A stretch of 13,481 nt of DNA from Methanimicrococcus sp. (GCA_009783635.1 WRDC01000031.1:1-13481); one strand, 5' to 3'; shown: positions 1-7,679, numbered from the stretch's first letter. Made by a program: numbers and translations. The notes: generated from the sequence alone by a model not told the origin.

Positions 1-103
1 TCTCACGCACTTGGTTCATAATGACAAGCGGCTCATGGCCGGACCGCGTCACCAAGTCCGCCAGAATAAAGCTGTTTGTGGGATAAACAAAAACTTTTAC
101 CAA
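1..103 (-). CDS. mmp5: Methanogenesis marker protein 5 (partial, N-terminus only)
   Basis: Only the first 34 codons are present; the gene runs off the left edge. The peptide begins MVKVFVYPTNSFILADLV and continues through a GHEPLVIMNQVRE segment, which I recognise as the N-terminus of the methanogenesis marker 5 family, a methanogen-specific protein of unknown biochemical role. I chose the TTG at 101-103 as start because a GAGGTG Shine-Dalgarno element (111-116) sits 7 nt upstream. An in-frame GTG at 110-112 lies inside that SD and would add three residues. The ATG at about 107 is out of frame and soon closed by a stop. It is the last visible gene of the atwA-mmp3-mmp6 operon, separated from mmp6 by about 124 nt. 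The family call is from memory of a short segment, so moderately sure. Confidence 0.68.
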   Translation of the reverse strand, partial: MVKVFVYPTNSFILADLVTRSGHEPLVIMNQVRE

Positions 104-135
104 CGCATCCACCTCTTTTTTTTTGAATTTTCCTA

Positions 136-186
136 CATTATTTGAACATTATTTGATTCTGTAAATGTGATTCTGAATGTGATTCT
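136..186. repeat. Short adjacent direct repeats between mmp6 and mmp5
   Basis: CATTATTTGA occurs at 136-145 and 147-156. AATGTGATTCT occurs at 164-174 and 176-186, with a related GATTCT at 155-160. These are 11-12 bp spaced microduplications in the AT-rich spacer between mmp6 and mmp5. No function can be assigned; they resemble replication-slippage products seen elsewhere in the window. Confidence 0.7.
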
Positions 187-227
187 AAACCCTTTCATTT
201 GACTTCATAAAGGCGGTTTTGTTCCCT

Positions 228-1181
228 TTATTTTTTTGCCGCGGCCGTTTTCTTTTCGGCGGCGGTCTTTGTTGTTTTCTTGACAGCCGTTGTCTTTGCC
301 GGAATTTTCTTTTCGGCCGGCTTTATGACCGGTGCCTTAGCGGCTGACTTGCTGATCGGCGCCTTGGCGGCTGTCTTGCTGACCGGCGCCTTGGCGGCTG
401 ACTTGCCGGCCGGCGCTTTGGCGGCTGACTTGCTGACTGGCGCTTTGGCGGCTGACTTGCTGACCGGCGCTTTGGCGGCTGACTTGCCAGCCGGCGCCTT
501 AGAGGCTGACTTGCTGACCGGCGCCTTGGAGGCTGACTTGCTGACAGGTGTCTTTTCAGCTGTCTTTTCTGCCGTCTTGCCGGCTGTTTTTTCGTTGCCA
601 CTTCTCGGATTTTTGCCTTTTGACTTGATTTTATCCGCGATGACTTTCGGGTTTTGTATTTCTTTTTTGTTTTCGCCGAACTCGCTGTTGATATAATTTT
701 CCAGTTTGAAAGAGGACGGTTTGTCAGGCCATTCCGCTGCCTTTTTCTTTACTTTTGCGTCATAATTGTCCAAAGCGGCGCCGATGGTTCCCATCTTTGA
801 AATTTCTTCATGGAGCGTGTAAAAGCCGGGGCGCTGGCCGCCATTACGGACGGCGCGGCAGCGGCGCGGGTCGCCTGTCGGGAAGCCGCGGTCTTTGACA
901 AAAATATGATTTTTATCCATATCCATAACGGCCTTGACCACCGCGTCCACATTTTCTTTTGTTCCCGTTAAGACGAGGCCGTAGCAGGTTTCTTTCAGCG
1001 TCACGGGATAACCGGAAGAATAAGCGGCTTGAGCGGCGTCGGACGGCAAAACTTTATCGGAGCTGACGGCGATGATTTTCGTCACTTCTTTTTGTCCGGA
1101 GAGGCTTTCCGGAAGGGATGAGATTTTTTTCGGCGCCGCCGGAACGCCGTTTTCCGCTGCTTCTTTGCCGGCTGTTTTCAT
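228..1181 (-). CDS. mmp6: Methanogenesis marker protein 6 with a long Lys/Ala/Pro-rich C-terminal tail
   Basis: This 317-residue protein has a conserved core at about residues 30-145. It includes EVTKIIAVSSDKVLPSD, ETCYGLVLTG and the Cys/Arg-rich GFPTGDPRRCRAVRNGGQRPGFY region, which I recognise as methanogenesis marker 6, a methanogen-specific protein of unknown chemistry usually encoded with MCR-activation genes. From memory the family is far shorter. Residues from about 180 to the end form a disordered-looking, strongly basic tail with only six acidic residues in 137. Residues 212-283 are eight 9-residue units of the type PVSKSAAKA. The start ATG overlaps the mmp3 stop (ATGA, 1178-1181) and has a strong GGAGG SD within the mmp3 coding end, indicating translational coupling. 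The tail resembles histone H1-like KAP/KSA sequences, but the core gives no hint of DNA binding. Confidence 0.88.
   Translation of the reverse strand: MKTAGKEAAENGVPAAPKKISSLPESLSGQKEVTKIIAVSSDKVLPSDAAQAAYSSGYPVTLKETCYGLVLTGTKENVDAVVKAVMDMDKNHIFVKDRGFPTGDPRRCRAVRNGGQRPGFYTLHEEISKMGTIGAALDNYDAKVKKKAAEWPDKPSSFKLENYINSEFGENKKEIQNPKVIADKIKSKGKNPRSGNEKTAGKTAEKTAEKTPVSKSASKAPVSKSASKAPAGKSAAKAPVSKSAAKAPVSKSAAKAPAGKSAAKAPVSKTAAKAPISKSAAKAPVIKPAEKKIPAKTTAVKKTTKTAAEKKTAAAKK
333..548 (-). repeat. 27-bp coding minisatellite in the mmp6 tail (8 units)
   Basis: Eight consecutive 27-bp units encode the 9-residue motif PVSKSAAKA and variants such as PAGKSAAKA, PVSKSASKA and PISKSAAKA. The units (Mmp6 residues 212-283) keep the reading frame, and degenerate versions continue on both sides. 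Units differ by point changes, so the array is not purely recent. Confidence 0.93.
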
Positions 1182-2830
1182 GATTCTCCCTCCGAGGCTT
1201 TCGTTTCAGGATTTTCTTCTTCCGCTTCGGGGTGCGTTTCTTCCGCTTCGGGGTGTATTTCTTCCGGCGCGGCGGTATTTCTGTCGGCACCGATTTCTTT
1301 AATATAAATCACATCCCCCTCCTGAATATTTTTCAGGTTATCGGGGTTTAAGACGCGGCCGATGATGTTGGTCGCTTCAAATTTTTCACCTGTCGGCCCG
1401 AACATCGTTTCATCTTCCAGACGAACGCCGATGTAGCCCATTCTTTTGGCCGACTGGTTTGTAATGCCGATGTCGCATGCCCGCACTTTTTCTTTCGGCG
1501 TGTTTTCGGGCATGATTTCTTTGTACTTTTCCGCTTGCTTCTCCGCCTTGAAAATATAAGTCATGTCATAAATCATAGACGTGGGAAGAGAGCCGACGGG
1601 TTGCGTTTTCAAATCAATGGAATGCCTGAAAAACTCAACGCTCTTGGGCGCGCTGTCATAATAAAATTCCACTTCGATCAATTTTGACCGGGGAACAGAA
1701 GTCACGGTGACCTTCCCCTCTCTTAAAATTTCAAGTGTCGTTGCCGGCTTTTGAAGGACGATGACATTGTCGGGACCGGCATAACCGTCCGCCGTCATTT
1801 CGATATTGATGGCGGTCAGCAACTCTTTTGACTCTTCGACGGAGCGGCCGAGAAGAAGCAGATGCGGCGGCGATGTTTCAACTGTGAACCGGTCCCCGGG
1901 TTTTGCAAAATACGGCAGCGCCATTCCGGCCGTCACGTGACCGACAACGGAATGAAGCAGGCTGGAAGCACGATCGGCGGTTGAGATGTACGCGCGTCCG
2001 CGTCCCGTTCCGGCTGTCCGGAATGAAACGGCGCCGATTTTGCGCGGTTCAAAATTTTCATATTCGAACGGCTCGCTTTTCAGCGTGTCATCCGAGCGGA
2101 AAGCGGTGGCCGTCGAATCGATTCGGAGGGTGCCGTCCTTGATAAGCGCGAAAAAACGTTCCGCGCCCTGCGGGGAGTGCAAAGACATCTCGACTTCGGC
2201 AAACGTAATCAGTTTGTCACCGTCTTCCAACGGCGCTGATAAATCGGTTGTGCAAATACCGTCACCGAATGATTCTTTTTCTTCCGTGTACGGCTGAATG
2301 GATTCGATTCTGTCGCCTTTGCTGATGTGTTCCATATTTGTCCGGCCGGCAACGAGCGTTGCGAAAACGCCGTCTTTTGGCGTGCCGTAGTCGGCGTAAT
2401 GTTCCTTTTTGGAAAAAATCAGCGTGGTCTTGGCCGTATCAAAGCCGCCGGCGCTTAAGACGATATCATATTTGCGGTAGCGTTTGACGCCTTTCTGAAT
2501 TTCGTAATTCGTCTTAAACGGCCCGAAAGCGACGGCGTCGGAACTTTCAAAGAGAATCGGAAAAGGGGCGAGCTTGGCGTAGTTTTTCAGCCAAATCTGA
2601 GACGAAACGGACTCGGGGTCCTTAAGCTCTATCATCAGAATGCCTTTGTTCGTTTGAAGGACAAACTCCTTCGCCCGGGAAGCTTCTTTTTCTTCCCGTT
2701 TTTTAACAATACAAATGCAAGCGCCGTCAACATATGGCGCGCCTGTTTTTTTGATTGCTTCCGCCGGCGTTATTTTTTTGTCAAACGCGTGAGCAGTTCC
2801 GTTTATTTCAACATTTATCTTTGATACCAT
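1178..2830 (-). CDS. mmp3: Methanogenesis marker protein 3, MCR-associated, with acidic C-terminal tail
   Basis: This 550-residue protein is methanogenesis marker 3 (UPF0288). It is reported in purified MCR activation complexes with McrC, Mmp7, Mmp17 and component A2. The N-terminus (residues 1-45, beginning MVSKINVEINGTAHAFDKK) looks like a small beta-grasp/ThiS-type fold. The large middle part contains the family's cyclophilin-like segments, including the FGPFKTNYEIQ and FRHSIDLKTQPVGSLPTSMIYDMTY regions, and the IGVRLEDETMFGPTGEKFEATNIIGRV region near the C-terminus. Residues 518-550 are a Glu-rich extension (12 Glu, 1 Lys) with HPEAEE twice; I believe it is absent from typical members of about 500-510 residues. 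The ATG at 2830 follows a weak GGGGAT SD. It lies 46 nt downstream of atwA, and its stop overlaps the mmp6 start, so it sits mid-operon. Confidence 0.9.
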   Translation of the reverse strand: MVSKINVEINGTAHAFDKKITPAEAIKKTGAPYVDGACICIVKKREEKEASRAKEFVLQTNKGILMIELKDPESVSSQIWLKNYAKLAPFPILFESSDAVAFGPFKTNYEIQKGVKRYRKYDIVLSAGGFDTAKTTLIFSKKEHYADYGTPKDGVFATLVAGRTNMEHISKGDRIESIQPYTEEKESFGDGICTTDLSAPLEDGDKLITFAEVEMSLHSPQGAERFFALIKDGTLRIDSTATAFRSDDTLKSEPFEYENFEPRKIGAVSFRTAGTGRGRAYISTADRASSLLHSVVGHVTAGMALPYFAKPGDRFTVETSPPHLLLLGRSVEESKELLTAINIEMTADGYAGPDNVIVLQKPATTLEILREGKVTVTSVPRSKLIEVEFYYDSAPKSVEFFRHSIDLKTQPVGSLPTSMIYDMTYIFKAEKQAEKYKEIMPENTPKEKVRACDIGITNQSAKRMGYIGVRLEDETMFGPTGEKFEATNIIGRVLNPDNLKNIQEGDVIYIKEIGADRNTAAPEEIHPEAEETHPEAEEENPETKASEGES

Positions 2831-2876
2831 TCTTTTATCCCCGAAACAGCTGCAATGTTGTCAACAAACAGGCGGG

Positions 2877-4781
2877 TTAAACGCATCCGCCATCGGTATT
2901 AATTATAATGTTTTCTTTTTCGGCCGCCTTTTCCTCGATATCGGTCAAGTCGGTCTTTGTTGTTTTCGCCGAGGTTTTGGAACCGGCTTTCGCAGAAACC
3001 GCTTGAGCGGAAACCGCTTTCGGCGCCGGTTTCTTTTCAACTGCCGATTTCGAAGCGGCCGATTTCTTTTCAGCTGCCGGTTTCTTTTCGGCTGTCGGTT
3101 TCTTTTCAGCTGCCGGTTTCTTTTCGGCTGCCGATTTTGAAGCTGCCGGCTTTTTAGACGTCTTTTTCTTCGGCGTTTCCGAACTTTCGGCACGGCTGCT
3201 TATCAAACGCGGAACAATCTCATCCGGGTCTCCCGTTCCTATGATTTTGCCGCCTTCGATCAAAGCCACGCGGTCGCAAACCTCATGCACGAAATCCATG
3301 TCATGTGACACGATCACGAAAGTTTCGCCGAGTTTTTCACGGGCATTTAAAATAGAATTGGTAACGGACGCGCGCGTGAGGGGGTCCATTGTTCCCGTCG
3401 GCTCATCCATAATCACGATGTTGGGCTCCTTCATCAGCACCTGCGCCATTGCGACGCGGTGGCGTTCACCTTCGCTGAGTTCAATTGTCTGTTTGTCCAA
3501 AATCTTCTTGGCATTCTCTTCCGTGAAACCGGCGATTTTCAGCGTTTGGATCGCTTTCCGAATGCCGAGTTCATACGGGAGGTCCAAACTGATGGAGCCT
3601 GTTAAATTTTCAATCACGGTGCTGTGCGGGTACAAGCTGTATTCCTGATACAGAATTCCCATATATTTCGTTGCGCGGCCCTTGTTTTCGACGCCGGGGA
3701 TACTCATATCCACCCACTCGTCGCCGACGCGGACCATCACTTCGCCGCCCGTTGGCGGAACGACGCCCATCAAAATCTTGGAAGTCGTTGTTTTTCCGGC
3801 GCCGCTTCGCCCGATCAGGCCGAAAATCTCCCGTTCTTTCACTTCAAATGAAATATCATCGATTGCCCGGACAACGCCGCGGTCAACGGAAACAAATTTC
3901 TTTGTCAGGTTTTTGACCTGAATAATCGGCTCCCCGAATTCCTTCGGTTTTTCGGTGACAATGCCGGTATAGCCTTCCATGAATTTGGCAACGATTTTCT
4001 TCGGCTCGCCGATTTCAACCACTTCGCCTTCGTCCAGAAGAACAGCTCTGTGCGCGAGTTCTAAAATAACTTCGGGCCAGTGAGAAGTAATAATCATCGC
4101 CATATTGCGTGTTTCCACGGATTTCATGAGGATTTTGTGAACCAAATCCGCGTTCATCGGGTCCAGCGTTCCCGTCGGCTCGTCGGCCAGCAGCAGGAGC
4201 GGCTCTTTCACCAACTGGCGGGCCAGAACGATACGCTGCTTCTCGCCGCCCGAAAGCTCTCGGGCAATGTGCAGCATACGGTGGGAAACATTGACTTCTT
4301 CCAGCAGGTCCGCCGCTTTTTTGATTGTGTCGGAGCCTTTGTAACCGACTTCGGTCAACGCGTTTAAAATATTTGTCAAAACAGTATCATCGCCGTACAG
4401 CGCGAATGTTCTCTGAATCATGATGGAGATGCGTTTCGTCACATCTTTCCGGTCGTCGTCATAAAGACCGGTGGTCATGAAATTGATAGTATAAGCTTCA
4501 TATTTGCCCCCTTCTTCACAGCTGCATTTCTTGCCGACCTGACTCGGAAATTCAATGTGGTGGCAGGCTGCGCAGCGGGCGACATTGTAAAGGACATCGC
4601 CGGTCATGTGGCCGACGTGCTCCGTTCCTCTGAGAACATGCATTAAAATAGTTTTACCGGAACCGCTTTTCCCCAAAATTCCGATAACCTCTCCTTCTTT
4701 GACTGTCAGATTGACGTTTTTAAGAACATATTTACCGTCAAAATCGACGGACAAATTTTTGATTTCTATAAAAGCAGACAT
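2877..4781 (-). CDS. atwA: Methyl-coenzyme M reductase system component A2 (twin-ABC ATPase)
   Basis: AtwA (component A2) is a soluble double ATP-binding-cassette protein that supplies ATP for reductive activation of the Ni-F430 centre of MCR. The first cassette has Walker A GKSGSGKT (37-44), signature LSGGEKQR (176-183) and Walker B LLLLADEPTG (195-204), with an H-loop His in ITSHW. The second has GRSGAGKT (324-331), LSEGERHR (435-442) and IVIMDEPTG (455-463), with VSHD. Both cassettes look catalytically complete. A Cys-rich insert in the first cassette (C70, C73, H74, H75, C86, C88) could bind metal. Residues after about 530 form an added Lys/Ala/Glu/Pro tail ending NTDGGCV. I chose the ATG at 4779-4781 (634 aa, MSAFIEIKNL) because GGAGAG lies 9 nt upstream; the ATG 30 nt earlier has no SD. 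It is the first gene of the operon with mmp3, mmp6 and mmp5. Confidence 0.93.
   Translation of the reverse strand: MSAFIEIKNLSVDFDGKYVLKNVNLTVKEGEVIGILGKSGSGKTILMHVLRGTEHVGHMTGDVLYNVARCAACHHIEFPSQVGKKCSCEEGGKYEAYTINFMTTGLYDDDRKDVTKRISIMIQRTFALYGDDTVLTNILNALTEVGYKGSDTIKKAADLLEEVNVSHRMLHIARELSGGEKQRIVLARQLVKEPLLLLADEPTGTLDPMNADLVHKILMKSVETRNMAMIITSHWPEVILELAHRAVLLDEGEVVEIGEPKKIVAKFMEGYTGIVTEKPKEFGEPIIQVKNLTKKFVSVDRGVVRAIDDISFEVKEREIFGLIGRSGAGKTTTSKILMGVVPPTGGEVMVRVGDEWVDMSIPGVENKGRATKYMGILYQEYSLYPHSTVIENLTGSISLDLPYELGIRKAIQTLKIAGFTEENAKKILDKQTIELSEGERHRVAMAQVLMKEPNIVIMDEPTGTMDPLTRASVTNSILNAREKLGETFVIVSHDMDFVHEVCDRVALIEGGKIIGTGDPDEIVPRLISSRAESSETPKKKTSKKPAASKSAAEKKPAAEKKPTAEKKPAAEKKSAASKSAVEKKPAPKAVSAQAVSAKAGSKTSAKTTKTDLTDIEEKAAEKENIIINTDGGCV
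3057..3128 (-). repeat. 18-bp coding repeat in the AtwA tail (4 units of AEKKPA)
   Basis: AtwA residues 552-575 consist of four 6-residue units, AEKKPA, AEKKPT, AEKKPA and AEKKSA. Degenerate SKSA and VEKKPA pieces flank them. It is a second coding minisatellite, independent in unit length and sequence from the 27-bp array in mmp6. Confidence 0.88.
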
Positions 4782-5080
4782 AATTTTCCACTCTCCTTTC
4801 CGGTCACTCATCAGTGATTGGCGTTTGCAAATGTTTTGGATTCATCCTTTACTGATTTTCCTTTTCAGATCTTGCAAATATTTTTCACCGCTGCAATATG
4901 AAAGGGCTTGGTACAGATTCAGAAGAATTTCATTTATTTTGACGCTCAAAGCTTTTAGCATATACGTTTGATATCTCTCTCAATCTGCAATTCTATTATT
5001 TAATCTCATTTCTTTCCTTTCAATATTTAAAACTCTTCCGATAAAACGGGCTTTGCTCGAAAAAGCTGTTTTGTTTCTTT
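4782..5080. other. Intergenic stretch between the HAD gene and atwA; probable atwA leader
   Basis: This 299-bp stretch has no credible gene; open frames through it lack SD sites and recognisable sequence. It must hold the atwA operon promoter and a long 5' leader on the minus strand, apart from the HAD gene 3' end near 5081. I see no riboswitch or strong hairpin. Confidence 0.5.
5022..5034 (-). promoter_or_regulatory. Candidate TATA box for the atwA operon
   Basis: Read on the minus strand the sequence is AGTTTTAAATATT, an archaeal TATA-like element. Initiation about 25 nt downstream would give a leader of roughly 210 nt, long but within what is seen in Methanosarcina. A weaker alternative is CGTATATGC around 4958-4966, which would give a shorter leader. 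No experimental support; low confidence. Confidence 0.3.
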
Positions 5081-5893
5081 TTATTCAAGAATATACCCGT
5101 TCAATATTTCCGTACATTCGCCGAGCTCGTCCACGATTTCATCGGCGGCGTCCTTGAGTTCATCCGGCGTGTGATAATTGCTCCGGCTGATTAAAATGCT
5201 GAAATCGGCGGCATTCATTGCCAGTATGTCATTGATGCCGTCACCGATCATTATGACCTTCGGGTAATGGTTTTGAAGTTCTCTGACGATTTTTTCTTTT
5301 TTGACATCATCGCAAAGACCAATAACGTTCTCCTGCGGAATGTTCAACTTGTCCGCGACCCGGTTCAAATTACCGTAATCGTCTCCCGAGGCGATAAACA
5401 GGTCGCAGTTGGCGGCCGCGGCGGCCGCAACGCTTCTTGCGCTGTCAAAGAGTTTGCCGCCCGTGCTCATCGCGTGGGTGATTTTATTTTCATTCGAATC
5501 GATGATAAAGCCGAAAACCTCATAGATGATGTCATCAAAAAACGAAACGGCTTCCCGGTTTGTTTCTAAAAAGTGGCGCATCACCGTCTGATCGGTCATT
5601 AAAATGCGGGAAATATCTCCCGCGTCAAATCCTTTTGCCGCGTAAGCCACGCCGAACGGGATTTTCTCCTGCCGCATAAAATCGGACAGCAGGCGTTCTT
5701 CCGGCTGGTTTTGTACCAAAGACAACGGCACATCCATAATAATCAAACCGCGGCCGGGTGATTCCGTGACCAGTTTCAGGTTGTCGGCGTCTAAAATGAT
5801 TTTACCGGTTTTGAGCTCCTTTGTCACCCGGTACATTTCAACCAAAGTTCCGGCACAATCGAAAACGACGGCGTTTTGTTTAAAAGAATCCAT
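5081..5893 (-). CDS. HAD-superfamily phosphohydrolase, soluble P-type-ATPase-like
   Basis: This protein is predicted at 270 residues. HAD motif I is FDCAGTLV with nucleophile D12, motif II is IASGDDYGN (S169), motif III lies among K198-K201, and motif IV is GDGIND (217-222). The usual second Asp of motif I is Ala (A14), as in the DWAGT of phosphonatases; P-type ATPases also lack it (DKTGT). This weakens a classical phosphomonoesterase role and suggests a P-type ATPase-like or unusual phosphatase. The cap lies at about residues 20-165; the substrate is unknown. I start at the ATG at 5891-5893; no clear SD precedes it. The frame stays open for 243 nt upstream but only by reading the T-rich tract as Phe/Lys runs. 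It lies downstream of the small membrane protein gene on the same strand, and co-transcription is possible but not shown. Confidence 0.8.
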   Translation of the reverse strand: MDSFKQNAVVFDCAGTLVEMYRVTKELKTGKIILDADNLKLVTESPGRGLIIMDVPLSLVQNQPEERLLSDFMRQEKIPFGVAYAAKGFDAGDISRILMTDQTVMRHFLETNREAVSFFDDIIYEVFGFIIDSNENKITHAMSTGGKLFDSARSVAAAAAANCDLFIASGDDYGNLNRVADKLNIPQENVIGLCDDVKKEKIVRELQNHYPKVIMIGDGINDILAMNAADFSILISRSNYHTPDELKDAADEIVDELGECTEILNGYILE

Positions 5894-5924
5894 GGGGAAA
5901 AAACAGTAAAGAAAGCTAAATACC

Positions 5925-6047
5925 TTTTGATTTTTGAAAAAAAAACCAAAAAAGCCAAAATCAAAAAAACCAAAAAAAGAAAAAAAAGGAAAAAAAGATT
6001 TAATGAAAAAGGAAAGGAAAAATTTAATGAAAAAAGGAAAGAAAAGA
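5925..6047 (-). terminator. T-rich tract 3' of the small membrane protein gene, probable terminator
   Basis: On the minus strand this is about 120 nt of almost pure pyrimidine with long T runs, starting right after the stop codon of the upstream gene. It contains about three imperfect copies of an ATTTAATGAAAAAGGAAAGG-type unit (plus-strand sense). Archaeal transcription terminates at T-rich stretches on the sense strand, so this placement suggests a terminator. If it works, the HAD gene needs its own promoter, which I cannot identify inside the tract. Confidence 0.55.
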
Positions 6048-6368
6048 TTAAATGAACCTTTTCTTGTTAATTTCGGAAACGGCCTTTTCAATGTTGTTGT
6101 TGAGTTTGTCCAATTTGTTTTCCAAGTCCGCCTCAACAGTCATAATGCTGACGCGGATGGCTTTATCACGCGTTTCCATTCTTGCTTCCATTGCGGCCAA
6201 ACGCGTGTTGATGGAAGTAATCATGTAGAAGAGGAGGCCGAGAATGATAAGGAGGCAGAATGTAATGACCCATGCGTACGGGTCATAGATGTCTTGAAAC
6301 CATGCAAAAGCCAGCACGAAGGCGGCGACTTCTATGAGAATGAAAGCGATGATGTCTTTTGTTTCCAT
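6048..6368 (-). CDS. Small two-helix membrane protein with C-terminal coiled coil, function unknown
   Basis: This 106-residue protein has two predicted membrane helices, about residues 6-24 (IAFILIEVAAFVLAFAWF) and 33-52 (VITFCLLIILGLLFYMI). They are joined by a short loop (QDIYDPYA). A charged helix follows (about 53-103) with a heptad-like pattern in TRLAAMEARMETRDKAI and EADLENKLDKLNNNIEKAV, suggesting a cytoplasmic coiled coil. I do not recognise a named family. The start is supported by an AAGGTGA SD about 6 nt upstream of the ATG, and a TATA-like element on the minus strand lies at 6425-6436. It is divergent to the presenilin-like protease gene. Oligomerisation through the coiled coil is inference. 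Confidence 0.75.
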   Translation of the reverse strand: METKDIIAFILIEVAAFVLAFAWFQDIYDPYAWVITFCLLIILGLLFYMITSINTRLAAMEARMETRDKAIRVSIMTVEADLENKLDKLNNNIEKAVSEINKKRFI

Positions 6369-6424
6369 TTGTATTCACCTTTGAACGAATGACTTGTGTG
6401 AAAAATGTTCGTCAGCGTATCAAA

Positions 6425-6436
6425 TAATAATATAAA
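6425..6436 (-). promoter_or_regulatory. Candidate TATA box for the small membrane protein gene
   Basis: The minus strand reads TTTTATATTATT here. Initiation about 25 nt downstream would be near 6400 and give a leader of about 30-35 nt before the ATG at 6368, a plausible spacing. Confidence 0.5.
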
Positions 6437-6444
6437 ACAGTTTA

Positions 6445-6460
6445 CGAAAGTATATAAATA
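6445..6460 (+). promoter_or_regulatory. BRE/TATA promoter for the presenilin-like protease gene
   Basis: The sequence CGAAAG followed by TATATAAATA is a near-textbook archaeal BRE plus TATA pair on the plus strand. Initiation would be expected around 6482-6488, giving a leader of about 110 nt to the TTG start at 6597. Confidence 0.62.
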
Positions 6461-6596
6461 TTAACCCGGTTTTATCAAATAAAATATGCAGGTCGATTTC
6501 GTTTTTAAAGCGGCGGAAATCTGACGGGATGAGGTTTTATAACTTGTGCGTTTTATAGCTTTATAGTTTATAAGAAGATAAGAAGAGGGTATTTTT

Positions 6597-7679
6597 TTGA
6601 GCAACAATAACGCAACCGTTTCTTTATCTAAAAAAGCGAAGAACCTGATTCCTTATTTCATTATGGCCGCCTTTGTTTTCATCGTTCAGGCCGGCGCCCT
6701 TTGGCTGTCAGCAACGGAATATATTGCTTCCCAGCCACCTCTTGAAAATCCCGAAAGTGTCGGCTATTCCTTTTATTATATCATTGTTCTGCTGATATTT
6801 ACAGCCGTCATGGTTTTTATGATTAAAAAGAACAAAACGCTGATCATTCGGGGAGTTATTTATTTCGCCATTTGTATGACGCTTTTCTTTGTTTTTATCG
6901 CTATCTTCGATAAGGCGTTCGGCTATACATACTTAACATTGGCCGCCGCGCTTATCGGGTCCGTTGCTTTTACTGTTTTGCTGTACAAATATCCGGAATG
7001 GTATGTCATCGACGCCGCCGGCCTTCTGATTTCAATCGGCGCCTGCGCCGTTATCGGGGTTTCTCTCTCCTATATGCCGATTATCGTTTTGATGGTCGCG
7101 CTTCTCATCTACGATTTTATTTCCGTTTACAAAACCAAGCATATGCTGACGCTGGCCGGCGGAATGATGAAATTAAAACTGCCGATTCTCTTTGTGATTC
7201 CGAAAAAATGGAATTACTCATACATTGAAGATGATTTTTCAGCCGATGAAGAGGACAATGCCACCGCGGCCGAAGAAGAAGAAACCGCAGGCGCGGCCGC
7301 CGAAAACGTACCGGAGGAGGCAAGAGCCGGAAGCGTTCCGGAAGAGGCCGGATCCGTGGAAGGGACAGGCGCTTCAGACGGTGAGACGGAAATCCGCAAA
7401 AGGAAATCCGACGCGCTTTTCATGGGGCTTGGCGATGCCGTTATTCCGACGCTTTTGGTGATTTCGGCCAACCATTTTCTGGCGCATGACGGATTTATTT
7501 CCGTGCCCGCCCTTTTCACAATGGCCGGCACATTTCTCGGCTTTGCCACTTTGATGTATGTTGTTTCCAAAGGAAACCCGCAGGCGGGCTTGCCTTTTTT
7601 GAACACGGGCGCAATCTTCGGATTTTTGGCAGGTGTTCTCATCTCGGGAACAGCCGTTTCTTTCAGTTTGGGATTTTAA
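6597..7679 (+). CDS. Presenilin/signal-peptide-peptidase-like intramembrane aspartyl protease
   Basis: This 360-residue polytopic membrane protein belongs to the archaeal A22 family. Such enzymes cut transmembrane segments within the bilayer using two membrane-embedded aspartates. The first catalytic motif is YD in ALLIYDFISVY (D173), the second is GLGD in FMGLGDAVI (D280), and the C-terminal PAL-like motif appears as AGLPFLN (330-336). I count about nine hydrophobic segments, roughly at 17-38, 59-76, 83-105, 111-131, 138-157, 159-176, 275-294, 300-322 and 334-358. Between the catalytic segments lies an acidic, Ala/Glu-rich loop (about 210-265), the position where eukaryotic presenilin is cleaved during maturation. 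The start is TTG at 6597, with AGAGGG about 8-9 nt upstream. A 33-bp tandem duplication covers the stop codon region. Substrates are unknown. Confidence 0.85.
   Translation: MSNNNATVSLSKKAKNLIPYFIMAAFVFIVQAGALWLSATEYIASQPPLENPESVGYSFYYIIVLLIFTAVMVFMIKKNKTLIIRGVIYFAICMTLFFVFIAIFDKAFGYTYLTLAAALIGSVAFTVLLYKYPEWYVIDAAGLLISIGACAVIGVSLSYMPIIVLMVALLIYDFISVYKTKHMLTLAGGMMKLKLPILFVIPKKWNYSYIEDDFSADEEDNATAAEEEETAGAAAENVPEEARAGSVPEEAGSVEGTGASDGETEIRKRKSDALFMGLGDAVIPTLLVISANHFLAHDGFISVPALFTMAGTFLGFATLMYVVSKGNPQAGLPFLNTGAIFGFLAGVLISGTAVSFSLGF

Noticed and set aside
280..696. Open frame of 138 codons antisense to the mmp6 tail, with Leu/Ala repeats
   Set aside because: It is the complement of the 27-bp repeat in mmp6; it has no SD and its repeats are explained by the coding repeat on the other strand.
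4782..4811. Upstream ATG for AtwA adding MSDRKGEWKI
   Set aside because: No SD precedes it, and the GGAGAG that would serve the ATG at 4781 lies inside this extension.
5894..6136. N-terminal extension of the HAD protein by 81 residues
   Set aside because: The extension is Phe/Lys-rich translation of a T-rich tract and overlaps the upstream gene's 3' end; the HAD fold begins right after the ATG at 5893.
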